64,000 bases of DNA, from positions 477,954 to 541,953 of the forward strand of contig NZ_LAZS01000008.1 in NCBI RefSeq assembly GCF_002007205.1. Direction: 5' to 3'. Shown piece by piece: positions 8,191 through 16,820 of the stretch. This DNA is from Ensifer adhaerens (lineage in GTDB: Bacteria > Pseudomonadota > Alphaproteobacteria > Rhizobiales > Rhizobiaceae). Each line of letters starts with the position of its first letter. Position 1 is the first letter of the stretch. The translations under genes and the position numbers were made by a program. The notes under the pieces were generated by a model, which made no database searches, was not told the origin of the DNA, and saw only the letters and a list, made by a program, of their open reading frames with translations.

Positions 8191-8670
8191 ATGACCCAGC
8201 GCCTGAACTACGCCCAGCAGTCACCCGAGTTCTTCAAGAAAATCTCCGAGCTCAGCTTCAGCCTGAAGGACAGCGTCATAGAGCAGAAGATCCGCGACCT
8301 CGTGAACATCCGCGCCTCGCAGATCAACGGCTGCGCCTTCTGCCTTGACATGCATGTGAAGGAGGCAAAGATTCACGGCGAGAGCGAATTGCGCCTCTAC
8401 CACGTCGCGATCTGGCGTGAATCGAGCCTCTTCATTCCGCGCGAACGCGCAGCGCTCGCCTGGACCGAAGCGGTCACGAAACTGCCCGAAGGCGGCATTC
8501 CGGACGAACTTTACGAACGCGTGCGCGGCCAGCTTTCGGAGAAGGAAATCTCCGACCTGACTTTCTCCATCATGGTCATCAATGCCTGGAACCGTGTCAG
8601 CGTCGCCTCCAAGGCCGTCCCCGGTTCGGCCGACAAGCTCTACGGCCTCGACAAGGCCGGACTGAACTAG
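8191..8670 (+). CDS. Carboxymuconolactone decarboxylase family protein (AhpD-like)
   Basis: A 159-residue protein of the CMD/AhpD-like family. The hallmark redox or acid-base motif is present as C48-A-F-C51-L-D-M-H55 in NGCAFCLDMHVKEA, as in alkylhydroperoxidase D-like proteins that use a CxxC pair with a nearby histidine. The start at 8191 has TAGGAGC upstream; a GTC/ATG-like extension to 8167 has no ribosome site. It is first in an apparent operon with an NAD(P)-binding NmrA-type protein and an exported cupin. Oxidative-stress or reactive-electrophile handling is the likely theme, but this is inference. Confidence 0.9.
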   Translation: MTQRLNYAQQSPEFFKKISELSFSLKDSVIEQKIRDLVNIRASQINGCAFCLDMHVKEAKIHGESELRLYHVAIWRESSLFIPRERAALAWTEAVTKLPEGGIPDELYERVRGQLSEKEISDLTFSIMVINAWNRVSVASKAVPGSADKLYGLDKAGLN

Positions 8671-8698
8671 CCCCATTCCGCAGCGATAGGAGGATTCC

Positions 8699-9451
8699 AT
8701 GAAAATCGTCATCATCGGCGGAACGGGCATGATCGGCACCAAGACGGTGGAGCGCCTGCGCAGGCAAGGCCACGAGGTCATTGCCGCCTCACCGAACACT
8801 GGCGTCAATACGGTCACCGGTGAAGGTCTTGCCGAGGCGCTGACCGGTTGCGATGTCGTCATCGACCTTGCCAACGCGCCCTCCTTCGAGGACAAGGCGG
8901 TGCTCGACTTCTTTGAGACCTCCGGCCGCAACCTGCTTGCGGCGGAAAGATCGGCCGGCGTCAAACACCATATCGCGCTTTCGGTCGTCGGCACCGAACG
9001 GCTGCAGGAGAGCGGCTATTTCCGCGGCAAGCTCGCCCAGGAAAAGCTGATCAGGGCATCCGGCATTCCCTATACGATCGTGCATTCCACCCAGTTCATG
9101 GAGTTTCTGGGCGGCATCGCGCAGTCCGGAACGGTTGGCGACACGGTGCGCCTGTCGCCGGCCTATGTGCAGCCGATCGCGTCTGACGATGTCGCCGATG
9201 CCATGGCTGCGGTTGCGCTCGCCGCTCCCGTCAACGGCACGGTCGAGATCGCCGGCCCGGAACGTTCGCGCCTCAGCGACCTCGTCGCCCGCTATCTCAC
9301 GGCGAGCGGCGACAATCGCAAGGTCGAGCCTGACCGGGAGGCGCGCTATTTCGGCGCCCTGCTTTCGGACGCCTCGCTCGTTTCCGACGACAATCCCCGT
9401 CTCGGCCGGATCACCTTCGAAGAGTGGTTCGCGTCGGTGCCCCGCAAGTAA
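8699..9451 (+). CDS. NAD(P)H-binding NmrA/SDR-type protein
   Basis: A 250-residue Rossmann-fold protein. The N-terminal dinucleotide-binding motif is MKIVIIGGTGMIGTKTVERLRRQG (GGTGxIG). YFRGKLAQEKLIRASG holds the atypical-SDR YxxxK region, and YTIVHSTQFMEFLGG matches NmrA-type sugar-epimerase-like proteins. It is a likely cytosolic NAD(P)-dependent reductase or redox sensor. A TAGGAGG site sits 5 bases before the ATG. It lies 28 bp after the decarboxylase gene and 52 bp before the cupin gene, in one apparent operon. Confidence 0.9.
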   Translation: MKIVIIGGTGMIGTKTVERLRRQGHEVIAASPNTGVNTVTGEGLAEALTGCDVVIDLANAPSFEDKAVLDFFETSGRNLLAAERSAGVKHHIALSVVGTERLQESGYFRGKLAQEKLIRASGIPYTIVHSTQFMEFLGGIAQSGTVGDTVRLSPAYVQPIASDDVADAMAAVALAAPVNGTVEIAGPERSRLSDLVARYLTASGDNRKVEPDREARYFGALLSDASLVSDDNPRLGRITFEEWFASVPRK

Positions 9452-9503
9452 CCGAACAGGACGCGCTCGTCGCGCGTCGCCAGTTTCTGAAAGGATTTCA
9501 GAC

Positions 9504-9911
9504 ATGATCAAATCTCTCCTCGCCGCTCTTGCCGTTACTGCAGCCCTGTGCGGCACCGCCGCTGCCGGCGACGCCGCCAAGGTCACGCTCGTCTATGAGC
9601 ACGAATTGCCGAACGTTCCGGGCAAGAGCATCAAGGGTGTGCTGGTGGAATACGGCCCCGGCGGCTCGTCCGAGGCGCATACCCATCCGAGCACGGCCTT
9701 CATCTATGCCACGGTGCTGGAAGGATCGATCAAGAGCCAGGTCAATGACGGCCCGGTGAAAGTCTACAAGGCCGGCGAGAGTTTTTCGGAGATGCCCGGC
9801 GACCGTCACGGCGTCAGCGCCAACGGCAGCGATACCGAGCCGGCCAAGCTGCTGGCGGTCTTCGTCGTCGATACCGCGGAGAAGGAACTGACCTATCCGA
9901 TGACGAAGTAA
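9504..9911 (+). CDS. Exported cupin-domain protein
   Basis: A 135-residue protein with an N-terminal Sec signal peptide (IKSLLAALAVTAALCGTAAA, cleavage after AAA-GD). The rest is a single cupin barrel: YGPGGSSEAHTHPSTAFIYATVLEG is the first metal-binding motif, with H-T-H and the usual Gly/Pro, and PGDRHGVSANGS supplies the third histidine. It probably acts in the periplasm as a small metal-dependent enzyme or binding protein. It is last in the decarboxylase-NmrA-cupin operon and is followed by a strong hairpin. The first cupin histidines are intact, so an active metal site is plausible. Confidence 0.88.
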   Translation: MIKSLLAALAVTAALCGTAAAGDAAKVTLVYEHELPNVPGKSIKGVLVEYGPGGSSEAHTHPSTAFIYATVLEGSIKSQVNDGPVKVYKAGESFSEMPGDRHGVSANGSDTEPAKLLAVFVVDTAEKELTYPMTK

Positions 9912-9926
9912 ATCGGCATTATTCGC

Positions 9927-9963
9927 GACGAGGGCCGGCGCCGGAGGCGAACCGGCCCTCGTC
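9927..9963 (+). terminator. Hairpin after the cupin gene
   Basis: A perfect 12-bp stem, GACGAGGGCCGG at 9927-9938 with CCGGCCCTCGTC at 9952-9963, closes on a 13-base loop. It ends the decarboxylase operon. No T-run follows, and its right arm ends only 15 bp before the mscS start. Confidence 0.6.
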
Positions 9964-9978
9964 TCCGTGGAGCCATCG

Positions 9979-10989
9979 ATGTTCACTGACCAATTGCCGT
10001 TGCCTCTCGTTTTGATCAACCTTCTCGGCGTGACCGGCATCGTTGTCTGGCACCTGCAGGGCCGCGGCCGCCCGACCGCGAGGCTGATCGTCCAGATCCT
10101 GTTCTTTTCGGCGATGACTGCGGTTCTCATTCTCGCAGGCATCATGCCGCATCGCAGCGACGACGGGCATCTTCAAGGTGCTGCCGCCTTTCTGGCGGCG
10201 TCGGCGCGCGTGCTCTGGTGGACACATCTCGCCTGGTCGCTTATCGGCTTCGTGCGCATTTACATCGTTCTCGAGAAGCGGCCGCAGGAGGCGCGTCTTC
10301 TGCAGGATCTCATCGTCGCCGTGGTCTATCTCGGGGTGGCGCTTGCGGTTCTGGGTTTCGTGTTCAAGGCTCCCATCGGTACGCTTGTCGCCACCTCCGG
10401 CGTGGTCGCGATCATCTTCGGCCTGGCGCTTCAGAACACCCTCGGCGACGTTTTCTCGGGCATCGCGCTGACGCTGGGCCGGCCCTTTGCCATCGGCGAC
10501 TGGATCGCGCTTGGCGACGGCACCGAAGGTCGCGTCATCGAGAACAACTGGCGCTCGACGTTCCTGCTCACCGGTGCCCACAATGTCATCGTTCTGCCGA
10601 ACAGCGCGCTCGCCAAGGTGAGCCTCACCAACCTCAGCCGTCCCGACGAGACCCATCAGATCGCATTGCCCGTCCGCCTCGCGGCGGATCACCCGCCGGA
10701 GCGGGTCGAAGAGGTGCTGCGGGCCGCCTTGCAGGGTTGCGGCCGGATCGTGCACGACCCGGAACCGGTGGTCGCCCTCAAGGCCATCGACGCCGTGGCG
10801 ATCGAAGCTGAACTGCAATTTCGTGTCAGAAGCCCGGCGGAAAGAACGCCTGGGCGCAACGAAGTGATCGCCCGCGTGCATGAGCAATGCCGTCAAAGCG
10901 GGCTTTCGCTGGCGCCGCCGGCCCAAGCCTATCTCTACACGCCGCCTGCCGAGCCCGAGCTCAAGCCATCCTCAGCCGGCGCGCTCTAG
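9979..10989 (+). CDS. Mechanosensitive ion channel (MscS family)
   Basis: A 336-residue inner-membrane protein. Several N-terminal transmembrane helices (LPLVLINLLGVTGIVVWHL, LIVQILFFSAMTAVLILAG) lead into the pore-lining MscS helix and beta domain: VVAIIFGLALQNTLGDVFSGIALTLGRPFAIGDWI is highly typical. NVIVLPNSALAKVSLTNLSR follows in the beta domain. The channel would release solutes on osmotic downshock. The ATG at 9979 has GGAG 6 bases upstream; the GTG at 9967 is in frame but lacks this. Its 3' end overlaps the convergent Rrf2 gene by 18 bp. Confidence 0.92.
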   Translation: MFTDQLPLPLVLINLLGVTGIVVWHLQGRGRPTARLIVQILFFSAMTAVLILAGIMPHRSDDGHLQGAAAFLAASARVLWWTHLAWSLIGFVRIYIVLEKRPQEARLLQDLIVAVVYLGVALAVLGFVFKAPIGTLVATSGVVAIIFGLALQNTLGDVFSGIALTLGRPFAIGDWIALGDGTEGRVIENNWRSTFLLTGAHNVIVLPNSALAKVSLTNLSRPDETHQIALPVRLAADHPPERVEEVLRAALQGCGRIVHDPEPVVALKAIDAVAIEAELQFRVRSPAERTPGRNEVIARVHEQCRQSGLSLAPPAQAYLYTPPAEPELKPSSAGAL

Positions 10990-11460
10990 CACCCATTCGA
11001 AACTGCGCTTCCAGAGGTCTGACGGGATCTCCTTCGAGAGGATTTCCACCAGGTCGGACAAGCGCACGTTCCGCAACTTGTCGCGCCAGGCTTCATCCGC
11101 CTCCCACATGATGCGCGCCACGGCGCAGGGCGTCTCTTCACAGTAACCGGGCGCCCGGCAGGGATTGTTGGCCCGGATGTTGGTGCAGACGAAGGTCCGC
11201 GACCTGCCTTCGACCGCCTCGACGATCTCAAGGAAGGTCAGTTCCGCCGGCGCTTTCGCCAGCCGGTAGCCCCCTGATGGACCGAGGGTCGTGTGGACGA
11301 GGCCCGCCTGTGACAGGCTCTGCAGCGCCTTCGACAGATACTCTTTCGGAAGCCCGTGGAATTCCGCCAGCGCCTTGGTCGAAAGGTAGCGGCCCTCGGG
11401 CAGGCCGGCGAGAATGGCGCAACAGTGCAGCGCCCATTCGACTTGGCTCTTAAGGATCAT
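10972..11460 (-). CDS. Rrf2-family transcriptional regulator with four C-terminal cysteines
   Basis: A 162-residue Rrf2 regulator: winged HTH (STKALAEFHGLPKEYLSKALQSLSQAGLVHTTLGPSGGYRLAK) followed by a Cys cluster at C92, C101, C107 and C112. In IscR, NsrR and RirA three cysteines bind a 2Fe-2S or 4Fe-4S cluster, so this protein is probably an iron-sulfur or redox sensor. The exact cluster type is inference. Its own promoter holds TTAAGGA-N7-TATCC, the motif also found before the decarboxylase operon, so it likely represses itself and that operon. Convergent with mscS; the coding ends overlap by 18 bp. Confidence 0.92.
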   Translation of the reverse strand: MILKSQVEWALHCCAILAGLPEGRYLSTKALAEFHGLPKEYLSKALQSLSQAGLVHTTLGPSGGYRLAKAPAELTFLEIVEAVEGRSRTFVCTNIRANNPCRAPGYCEETPCAVARIMWEADEAWRDKLRNVRLSDLVEILSKEIPSDLWKRSFEWVLERAG

Positions 11461-11507
11461 TCGCTCTAACGATCATTTACTCGTCCGGCAGATGCGCCTT
11501 GCATCTA

Positions 11508-11526
11508 TTAAGGACAAAAAATATCC
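11508..11526. promoter_or_regulatory. Candidate Rrf2 autoregulatory operator
   Basis: TTAAGGA-N7-TATCC lies 47 bp upstream of the Rrf2 start codon. It matches the 12 fixed bases of the site at 8135-8153. The spacer here is CAAAAAA, so only the flanks are shared, which argues for protein recognition rather than simple duplication. Confidence 0.5.
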
Positions 11527-11594
11527 CTATTTTTTCCCTGTGTAAACAGCGCCAGGTCGGATGACTGCGCGCGTCAAAGGCAACAGGAGAGGAA

Positions 11595-12497
11595 ATGGTC
11601 GCTGTCATCGGTTTTCTGCTGGCTCTCAGCATCCTGTTGCCGCTTGCCTTCATCTGGCGTCTGTGGCGGCTTGATGAACCGACGCGGCTTGGCTGGCTGC
11701 TGGCGCTTGCCGAGACCGCCGTGTTGCTGTCCCTGATCGGGCTTCTCAACCGCTGGGATATTGCCGGGTTCTGGACCCGGGCCGCGCTTGCCGTCCTCGC
11801 CGCCGTTGCCACACTCGTCCCGCTGCTGCGGCACAGGCATCGTCCCTGGCTGTCGCCGGATCGCGGCGTGCTGGCGCGCAGCCTCGTGCCGATGGTGGTC
11901 CCCCTTGTCGTCTTCGGCGCGGCGCTCGCCTATGTCGCATGGGGAATGGGCGCGCGACACGATCCGCGCGCGCTGTCGTTTCCGCTTTCCGGCGGCCGCT
12001 TCGTCGTCGCGCAAGGTGGTGGCATCGGCGTGCTCAACCACCACAGCGACCACCCGGCGCAGCGGCACGCCCTCGACATTACCGCCGTCGGCGATGCTGG
12101 CTTCCGTGCATATGGCCTGCTGCCGAAGAATCCCGCCGACTATGCCATCTTCGGCAAGACCGTCGTCAGCCCCTGCGCCGGAGAGGTGATCGCGGCGGTC
12201 GACGGACTGCCGGACCTTTCACCACCCGAGGTGGACCGGGACAATCCGGCCGGCAACCACGTGATCATCGCTTGCGATGGCATGCGGGTGGAACTGGCGC
12301 ACCTACGCCAAGGCAGCGTGACCGCCGCCGTCGGCGCGCGGGTTTCCGCCGGTGCGCCGATCGGCACGGTCGGCAACTCCGGCAACAGCACCGAGCCGCA
12401 CCTTCATATCCATGCCGTCGATGCCGGATCAGGAATGGGCGTTCAACTGTCCTTCGACGGGCGTATCCCGGGTCGCAACGCGCAGTTCGTCAGGTGA
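11595..12497 (+). CDS. M23-family peptidase with N-terminal membrane helices
   Basis: A 300-residue protein with three or four N-terminal transmembrane segments (VAVIGFLLALSILLPLAFIW, LLALAETAVLLSLIGLL, AALAVLAAVATLVPLL, VPMVVPLVVFGAALAYV) and a C-terminal LytM/M23 domain. The zinc ligands are visible: H158 and D161 in QRHALDITAVG, then H269, H271 and H273 in EPHLHIHAV, with the GNSGNST turn before them. M23 enzymes cut peptidoglycan cross-bridges, so the domain is expected in the periplasm. AGGAGAGGAA precedes the ATG. It is followed after 85 bp by a LysE-type exporter gene. Confidence 0.88.
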   Translation: MVAVIGFLLALSILLPLAFIWRLWRLDEPTRLGWLLALAETAVLLSLIGLLNRWDIAGFWTRAALAVLAAVATLVPLLRHRHRPWLSPDRGVLARSLVPMVVPLVVFGAALAYVAWGMGARHDPRALSFPLSGGRFVVAQGGGIGVLNHHSDHPAQRHALDITAVGDAGFRAYGLLPKNPADYAIFGKTVVSPCAGEVIAAVDGLPDLSPPEVDRDNPAGNHVIIACDGMRVELAHLRQGSVTAAVGARVSAGAPIGTVGNSGNSTEPHLHIHAVDAGSGMGVQLSFDGRIPGRNAQFVR

Positions 12498-12582
12498 GGG
12501 CCGGTGCCCGGTTGAGGGGGCGGCGCTTTACACGTGCGCCCTGATTGGCCAAATATGGGCCGCTTACGGGAGGAGCTCGTTC

Positions 12583-13227
12583 ATGGACATCGCCACCATG
12601 GCCGCCTTTGCGGCCGTCACCTTCATCGCTGTCGTCACGCCCGGCCCGGACGTGATCCTGGCGATGGCCAACGGCTCTCGCTTCGGCATGAAGAAGGCGG
12701 TCGCCGGGATGATCGGCGTTCTGCTTTCCGACTTCTTCCTGATCGCTGCCGTCGCAGCCGGCCTCGGTGCCATCCTCGCCGCTTCGGAATTCTGGTTCTC
12801 GGTCGTCAAATATGCGGGCGCCGGCTATCTCGCCTGGCTCGGCTACCGGATGCTTCGCCCCGGCGAAGCGAAAAGAGCGGACGGACAGGGTTCTGAGAAT
12901 GCCGACCTCATTCGCACGGAATCCGCGCTCGCGATCTGCCGTCACAGCATGATCGTGGCCATTACCAACCCGAAGGCCTACCTGTTCTTCTCCGCATTGC
13001 TGCCGCAGTTCATCAACCCGGCCACGTCGCAACTGCCGCAGTTCCTGGCCCTCACGGCCGTGTTCACCGTCGTCGAGTTCGCCGTCATGTTCGGTTACGC
13101 CCTTGTCGGCTTCAAGACGACGCAGTTTGCCGCCTCGTCGATGCGGCGCTGGATGGAAAGAGGCTGCGGCGGGGGCCTGCTGGTCTCGGCCGCTTCGCTC
13201 GCGCTGGTGAAACGCGCCAACGGATGA
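12583..13227 (+). CDS. LysE/RhtB-family amino-acid exporter
   Basis: A 214-residue inner-membrane protein of the LysE/RhtB family. It begins with the typical MDIATMAAFAAVTFIAVVTPGPDVILAMANG, in which the TPGP motif is diagnostic, and has later hydrophobic helices (VLLSDFFLIAAVAAGLGAIL, FLALTAVFTVVEFAVMFGYALVGF). NPKAYLFFSALLPQF is also typical. These proteins export amino acids or homoserine lactones by proton antiport. GGGAGGAG lies upstream of the ATG at 12583; the longer frame to 12352 overlaps the peptidase gene and was not chosen. Confidence 0.92.
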   Translation: MDIATMAAFAAVTFIAVVTPGPDVILAMANGSRFGMKKAVAGMIGVLLSDFFLIAAVAAGLGAILAASEFWFSVVKYAGAGYLAWLGYRMLRPGEAKRADGQGSENADLIRTESALAICRHSMIVAITNPKAYLFFSALLPQFINPATSQLPQFLALTAVFTVVEFAVMFGYALVGFKTTQFAASSMRRWMERGCGGGLLVSAASLALVKRANG

Positions 13228-13261
13228 TGGCCGGTCGTTCGCCTTCGGGATGCGGGAAGGA

Positions 13262-14536
13262 TCAGGAACCGGCCGGCCGTCGTGCCGGCGTGCCACTTCT
13301 AGATGGGCTTAGCGACAGAAGCGTCGTCGCGGTTTCGTCGGGCGCCGTCGAAGGGCCCGCGACAAACAGCGGCACGCCCGACTGATCTTCCGACCAGACG
13401 CTGTTTCTACCGGCGGCCTTTGCTGCATAGAGCGCGGCATCGGCGGCGGGAATGATCGCATGCACATCCCCATGCCGGTCGGCAAGGGCTATCCCGATGC
13501 TGACCGTCGCCGACAGCACACCCTTGGGCGTGCTCAGCCGGCGCGCTTCGAACGCGGTGCGAATGCTGTCTGCAATGGCGATTGCATCCGGGCGGTCCGC
13601 CTGTGGAAGGCAGACCGCGAATTCCTCCCCGCCCATGCGCGCGATCGTGGCATTGCGGGGGACGGCCTTCGAGACGATCTGCGCAAATTCGACGAGCACC
13701 TGGTCACCCACCGTGTGCCCGTAGCGATCGTTGATCGCCTTGAAGTGATCGATGTCGAGATAGAGCAGCGCCCCCTTGGCCGGCTGCGTGGCGAGATGGG
13801 CCTCCATCTGCGCAAGGAACGAGCGGTGGTTCGGCACGCCCGTCAACGCGTCGGTTTCCGAGGCGAGCTTGTAGCGTTGCTGGGTTCGCTCCTTGACCAG
13901 CGCGAAGAAGGCGAATCCCCCGGCAAGACTGTGAAAAAACAGCTCGAAGGTCAGCAGCTGATACCAGAGCGGCTGCGACGTTCCGGCGGCCGTATTGCCG
14001 GCGAGCGGCCAAAGCAGGACCAGCGGAATGCGGGCGAGGTAGAGCAGGCCGTGGGTGGCGAACACGAAGGCGACGATGTAGGAGCTGGGAAGCTTGCGGA
14101 AATTCTCCGAGCGGAAGATCTCGAGCGCGATCAATGCCGAATAGGCGAAGATCAGGACCGAGTAGAGTACGATCCGGCTGGTGACGCTCTCGCGAACATA
14201 GTCTGAAAAATAGGTGACGAGGATCCATAAGGCCGGGCCGAAGAGCGCAGCGGCGATCTTGAGCGGCTGATTGTCAAAGGCGCGCAAGCCGAGCCAGATC
14301 ATCGCGAGCCCCAGCACAGCGAGCGCGTTGCCAAGCGAGATGGTCATGAAGTTGTAGCCGTCGCCGCGCAGCGTCAACAGCACGAAGCCGACCGCGCTGA
14401 TGGTAAAGGCTAAGGACCACAGAAGCAGCTCAAGGCTTTTGCGCTCCTGCCGCCAGGCAAGACCGAAGAAAGCGGCGAAGATCACCAATGTCGCGAACGA
14501 ACTGAGCATGATCGTCGGGGTATGCAGGATGTCCAC
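13262..14536 (-). CDS. Membrane-bound diguanylate cyclase (GGDEF domain)
   Basis: A 424-residue protein. The first half has about seven transmembrane helices, such as TIMLSSFATLVIFAAFFGLAW, and the second half is a GGDEF domain with the catalytic sequence GGEEF at 302-306. LASETDALTGVPNHRSFLAQM opens the domain. It makes cyclic di-GMP, so it would influence biofilm and motility decisions. The GTG start at 14536 has AGGAGA upstream; the longer frame to 14755 overlaps the divergent ogt gene. I see no RxxD inhibitory site five residues ahead of GGEEF, so feedback by c-di-GMP through that site seems absent. Confidence 0.9.
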   Translation of the reverse strand: MDILHTPTIMLSSFATLVIFAAFFGLAWRQERKSLELLLWSLAFTISAVGFVLLTLRGDGYNFMTISLGNALAVLGLAMIWLGLRAFDNQPLKIAAALFGPALWILVTYFSDYVRESVTSRIVLYSVLIFAYSALIALEIFRSENFRKLPSSYIVAFVFATHGLLYLARIPLVLLWPLAGNTAAGTSQPLWYQLLTFELFFHSLAGGFAFFALVKERTQQRYKLASETDALTGVPNHRSFLAQMEAHLATQPAKGALLYLDIDHFKAINDRYGHTVGDQVLVEFAQIVSKAVPRNATIARMGGEEFAVCLPQADRPDAIAIADSIRTAFEARRLSTPKGVLSATVSIGIALADRHGDVHAIIPAADAALYAAKAAGRNSVWSEDQSGVPLFVAGPSTAPDETATTLLSLSPSRSGTPARRPAGS

Positions 14537-14737
14537 CGTCGTCTCCTGATGTTCGCGCGAAACCATGCCCCACAAGCGTAAAGCTTTCGCAAATGACGGC
14601 TCCAGAGGCCGTGCCCAGCATCGGACGATCTGTGCCAAAACGGCGGTTGCCCCGGCGGGAAAACGGCAGGAAACGGGTTGAATTCGGATGCGCCCTGCAC
14701 GATTTTGGGAGCAGACGCACAAGCGGAGGCGAGGCCG

Positions 14738-15307
14738 ATGGGTCAGGCGATGCATCGTTATTTCATCTTTGAGACCGCAGCCGGATTCTGCGGCATCGCC
14801 TGGAACGATGTCGGCATCACGCGCTTTCAGCTGCCGACCAGTACATCGCAGTCAACCGAGCGGCTGTTGCTGCGGCGCCTGCCTTCCGGCGAAGCGTCGG
14901 AGCCGACGCCCGAAATCCGGGCGGCGGTGGAAGCCGTGCGGCGTTACTTCGAGGGCACGGAGGTCGATTTTTCCGGCTTCGCGGTGGATCTGCAGGGCCA
15001 GGATGAATTTTTCCTGCGCATCTATGCGGCCGCGCGGGCGCTGCGCTGGGGCCAGACCACGACCTATGGCGCGCTCGCCAAGGAACTGGGCGTCGGGCCG
15101 GAAGCAGCACGCGATGTTGGCCAGGCCATGGCGAAGAACCCGGTATCGCTGATCATCCCCTGCCACCGGGTGCTGGCCGCCGGCGGCAAGATCGGCGGGT
15201 TTTCAGCGCCGGGCGGTTCGACAACCAAGACGCGCATGCTCGAACTGGAAGGCGTCCATCTGGAAGAACAACAGGCCAAGCCCGCACAGCAGTCTTTCGG
15301 CTTCTGA
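14738..15307 (+). CDS. ogt: Methylated-DNA--protein-cysteine S-methyltransferase
   Basis: A 189-residue Ogt/AGT repair protein. The active-site motif IPCHRV holds the acceptor cysteine that takes the alkyl group from O6-alkylguanine. RALRWGQTTTYGALAKELGVGPEAARDVGQAMAKNP, with the recognition helix, and GGFSAPGGSTTKTRMLELEG are typical. It works once and is consumed. GGAGG precedes the ATG at 14738 at a spacing of about 8 bases. It is divergent from the diguanylate cyclase gene. Confidence in family is high; assignment to ogt rather than ada-type C-terminal proteins rests on the single-domain length. Confidence 0.93.
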   Translation: MGQAMHRYFIFETAAGFCGIAWNDVGITRFQLPTSTSQSTERLLLRRLPSGEASEPTPEIRAAVEAVRRYFEGTEVDFSGFAVDLQGQDEFFLRIYAAARALRWGQTTTYGALAKELGVGPEAARDVGQAMAKNPVSLIIPCHRVLAAGGKIGGFSAPGGSTTKTRMLELEGVHLEEQQAKPAQQSFGF

Positions 15308-15432
15308 GGCGGTTCCAGCGCGGGACGCCTAAAGTCTGTCGCGTGAAAAAGGGGTCACACGCCAGGCTTCAAGCTCTTGTTTTTATGCATGTCGTTGCCG
15401 CAAGATCGCTGCACACTTTTGCGCGACATGCA

Positions 15433-16698
15433 TTAGCCTTTGGACCGTTGCTCGGCCTCGCGTTCGTAGACCGCGAGGAAAGCCTTGCCCATCAGCGACG
15501 TCTCGTTCTCGATGCTCTTTCGCAGGACCGCTGCGCGGGTTGCCTGAATGGCCCGGTCGTCAGGTGCGGCCGCGCTCGCAAATTCCACGAGTTGCACCGC
15601 GAGGCGGAAATTACCAGCCTCCGACAGATGGGCGGCCCGTTTCGCGAGCCTTTCGGCGCCGCCGGCAAGGGCGGCCAGCTCCGATGCGAGATCGGCAGTC
15701 CTCGGCGGCTTGAGATGGGCGGCGTCGCCATCGAACCAGCCGGCGTAGAAGTGGTAGATGCCGCGCACAAGGAATTCCGGGTCGTCGTACTTGGCCGCCA
15801 GATAGGGCTTTGCCAGATATCCGTCCGGCACCTTCACCGCATGCAGAACCTCGTCGAGGGTGGCGCCCCTGTTGATGAGTGCGAGCGTTTCACGCACGAA
15901 ATGTTCGAGCGCCTCTGCCCCGTGGCGCAGCATCTCGGCAACCCGTTCTTCACCAAAGACGACCGGACCATGACCGGGAATGAGGACCGCCGGAGCGAGC
16001 GCTTCCATCCGCCGAAGTGCCGTCGCCCAATCCGCAGCATAACGCTGCACCTTGCGCGGATTGCCGGCATTCGGAAATACCCAGATGACGAAATCGCCAC
16101 TCGCAAGGACGCGCCGTTCCGGCAGCCAGACGAAGGTAGCATCGTCGGTTTCGCCTCTGCCGTGAAAGAGTTCGATCCTCTCGCCGCCCACCGAGAGCGA
16201 GAGGGTATCGTCATAAACCACGTCCGGTCGACGCTGACCGATCGGGTAAATGTAGCCCGGTTTGTTGAACTGCTGGCTCTGCGCGATGCTGTTGTAGCCA
16301 TGCGAAGCCTCGTACCGCTCCATCCGCCGCGTGACGTTGCGGTGGGCGACGATCTGCGGGCGCGCAAGTCCGCGCGCATCCGCTTCCCGGTCGATATCGG
16401 TGATCCCGCTCGTATGGTCGATATGACCATGCGTGAAGATGACGGTGTGGATGGGGCTGTCATCCCAGGAGCGTATGACGGCGAGGGTCTGCTTTGCCGT
16501 TTCCGGCTTCGCGGTGTCGATCAGGACCAGGCCTTCACGCGTGCGGATCGCCGTCACGCTGCCGCAGAAATAGGTCGTGTGGACGGTGATGATATCGTCG
16601 GCGACGTGCGTGATGGCGCCATGCGAGACCGCAGCGGTCCATTCTTCCATCTGAGCCGTGCCGTCCCACAGCCGCTCGAACAACGGATCCTGTCTCAT
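15433..16698 (-). CDS. Metallo-beta-lactamase-fold hydrolase with alkylsulfatase-type C-terminal region
   Basis: A 421-residue protein. The metallo-beta-lactamase motif is FTHGHIDHTSG with H90, H92, D94 and H95 as metal ligands, followed by further ligand motifs VAHRNVTRRME and LIPGHGPVVFG. The region from about 280 on (LHAVKVPDGYLAKPYLAAKYDDPEFLVRGIYHFYAGWFDGD) resembles the dimerisation region of alkyl sulfatases of the SdsA1 type. It is shorter than those enzymes and lacks the SCP2-like C-terminal domain, so the substrate may differ. It has no obvious signal peptide. It is convergent with ogt. Confidence 0.85.
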   Translation of the reverse strand: MRQDPLFERLWDGTAQMEEWTAAVSHGAITHVADDIITVHTTYFCGSVTAIRTREGLVLIDTAKPETAKQTLAVIRSWDDSPIHTVIFTHGHIDHTSGITDIDREADARGLARPQIVAHRNVTRRMERYEASHGYNSIAQSQQFNKPGYIYPIGQRRPDVVYDDTLSLSVGGERIELFHGRGETDDATFVWLPERRVLASGDFVIWVFPNAGNPRKVQRYAADWATALRRMEALAPAVLIPGHGPVVFGEERVAEMLRHGAEALEHFVRETLALINRGATLDEVLHAVKVPDGYLAKPYLAAKYDDPEFLVRGIYHFYAGWFDGDAAHLKPPRTADLASELAALAGGAERLAKRAAHLSEAGNFRLAVQLVEFASAAAPDDRAIQATRAAVLRKSIENETSLMGKAFLAVYEREAEQRSKG

Positions 16699-16820
16699 GG
16701 GCTCTCCATCCTCGAAGCAATCGCCGTCACCTTTAGCATTGCCGGCCGTGATTGGAAGCCGGTGCGTATGGTCGCGCGGGCACGCCTTCGGATTTGGGCT
16801 CCGTCATTGGAGACGTTCGC

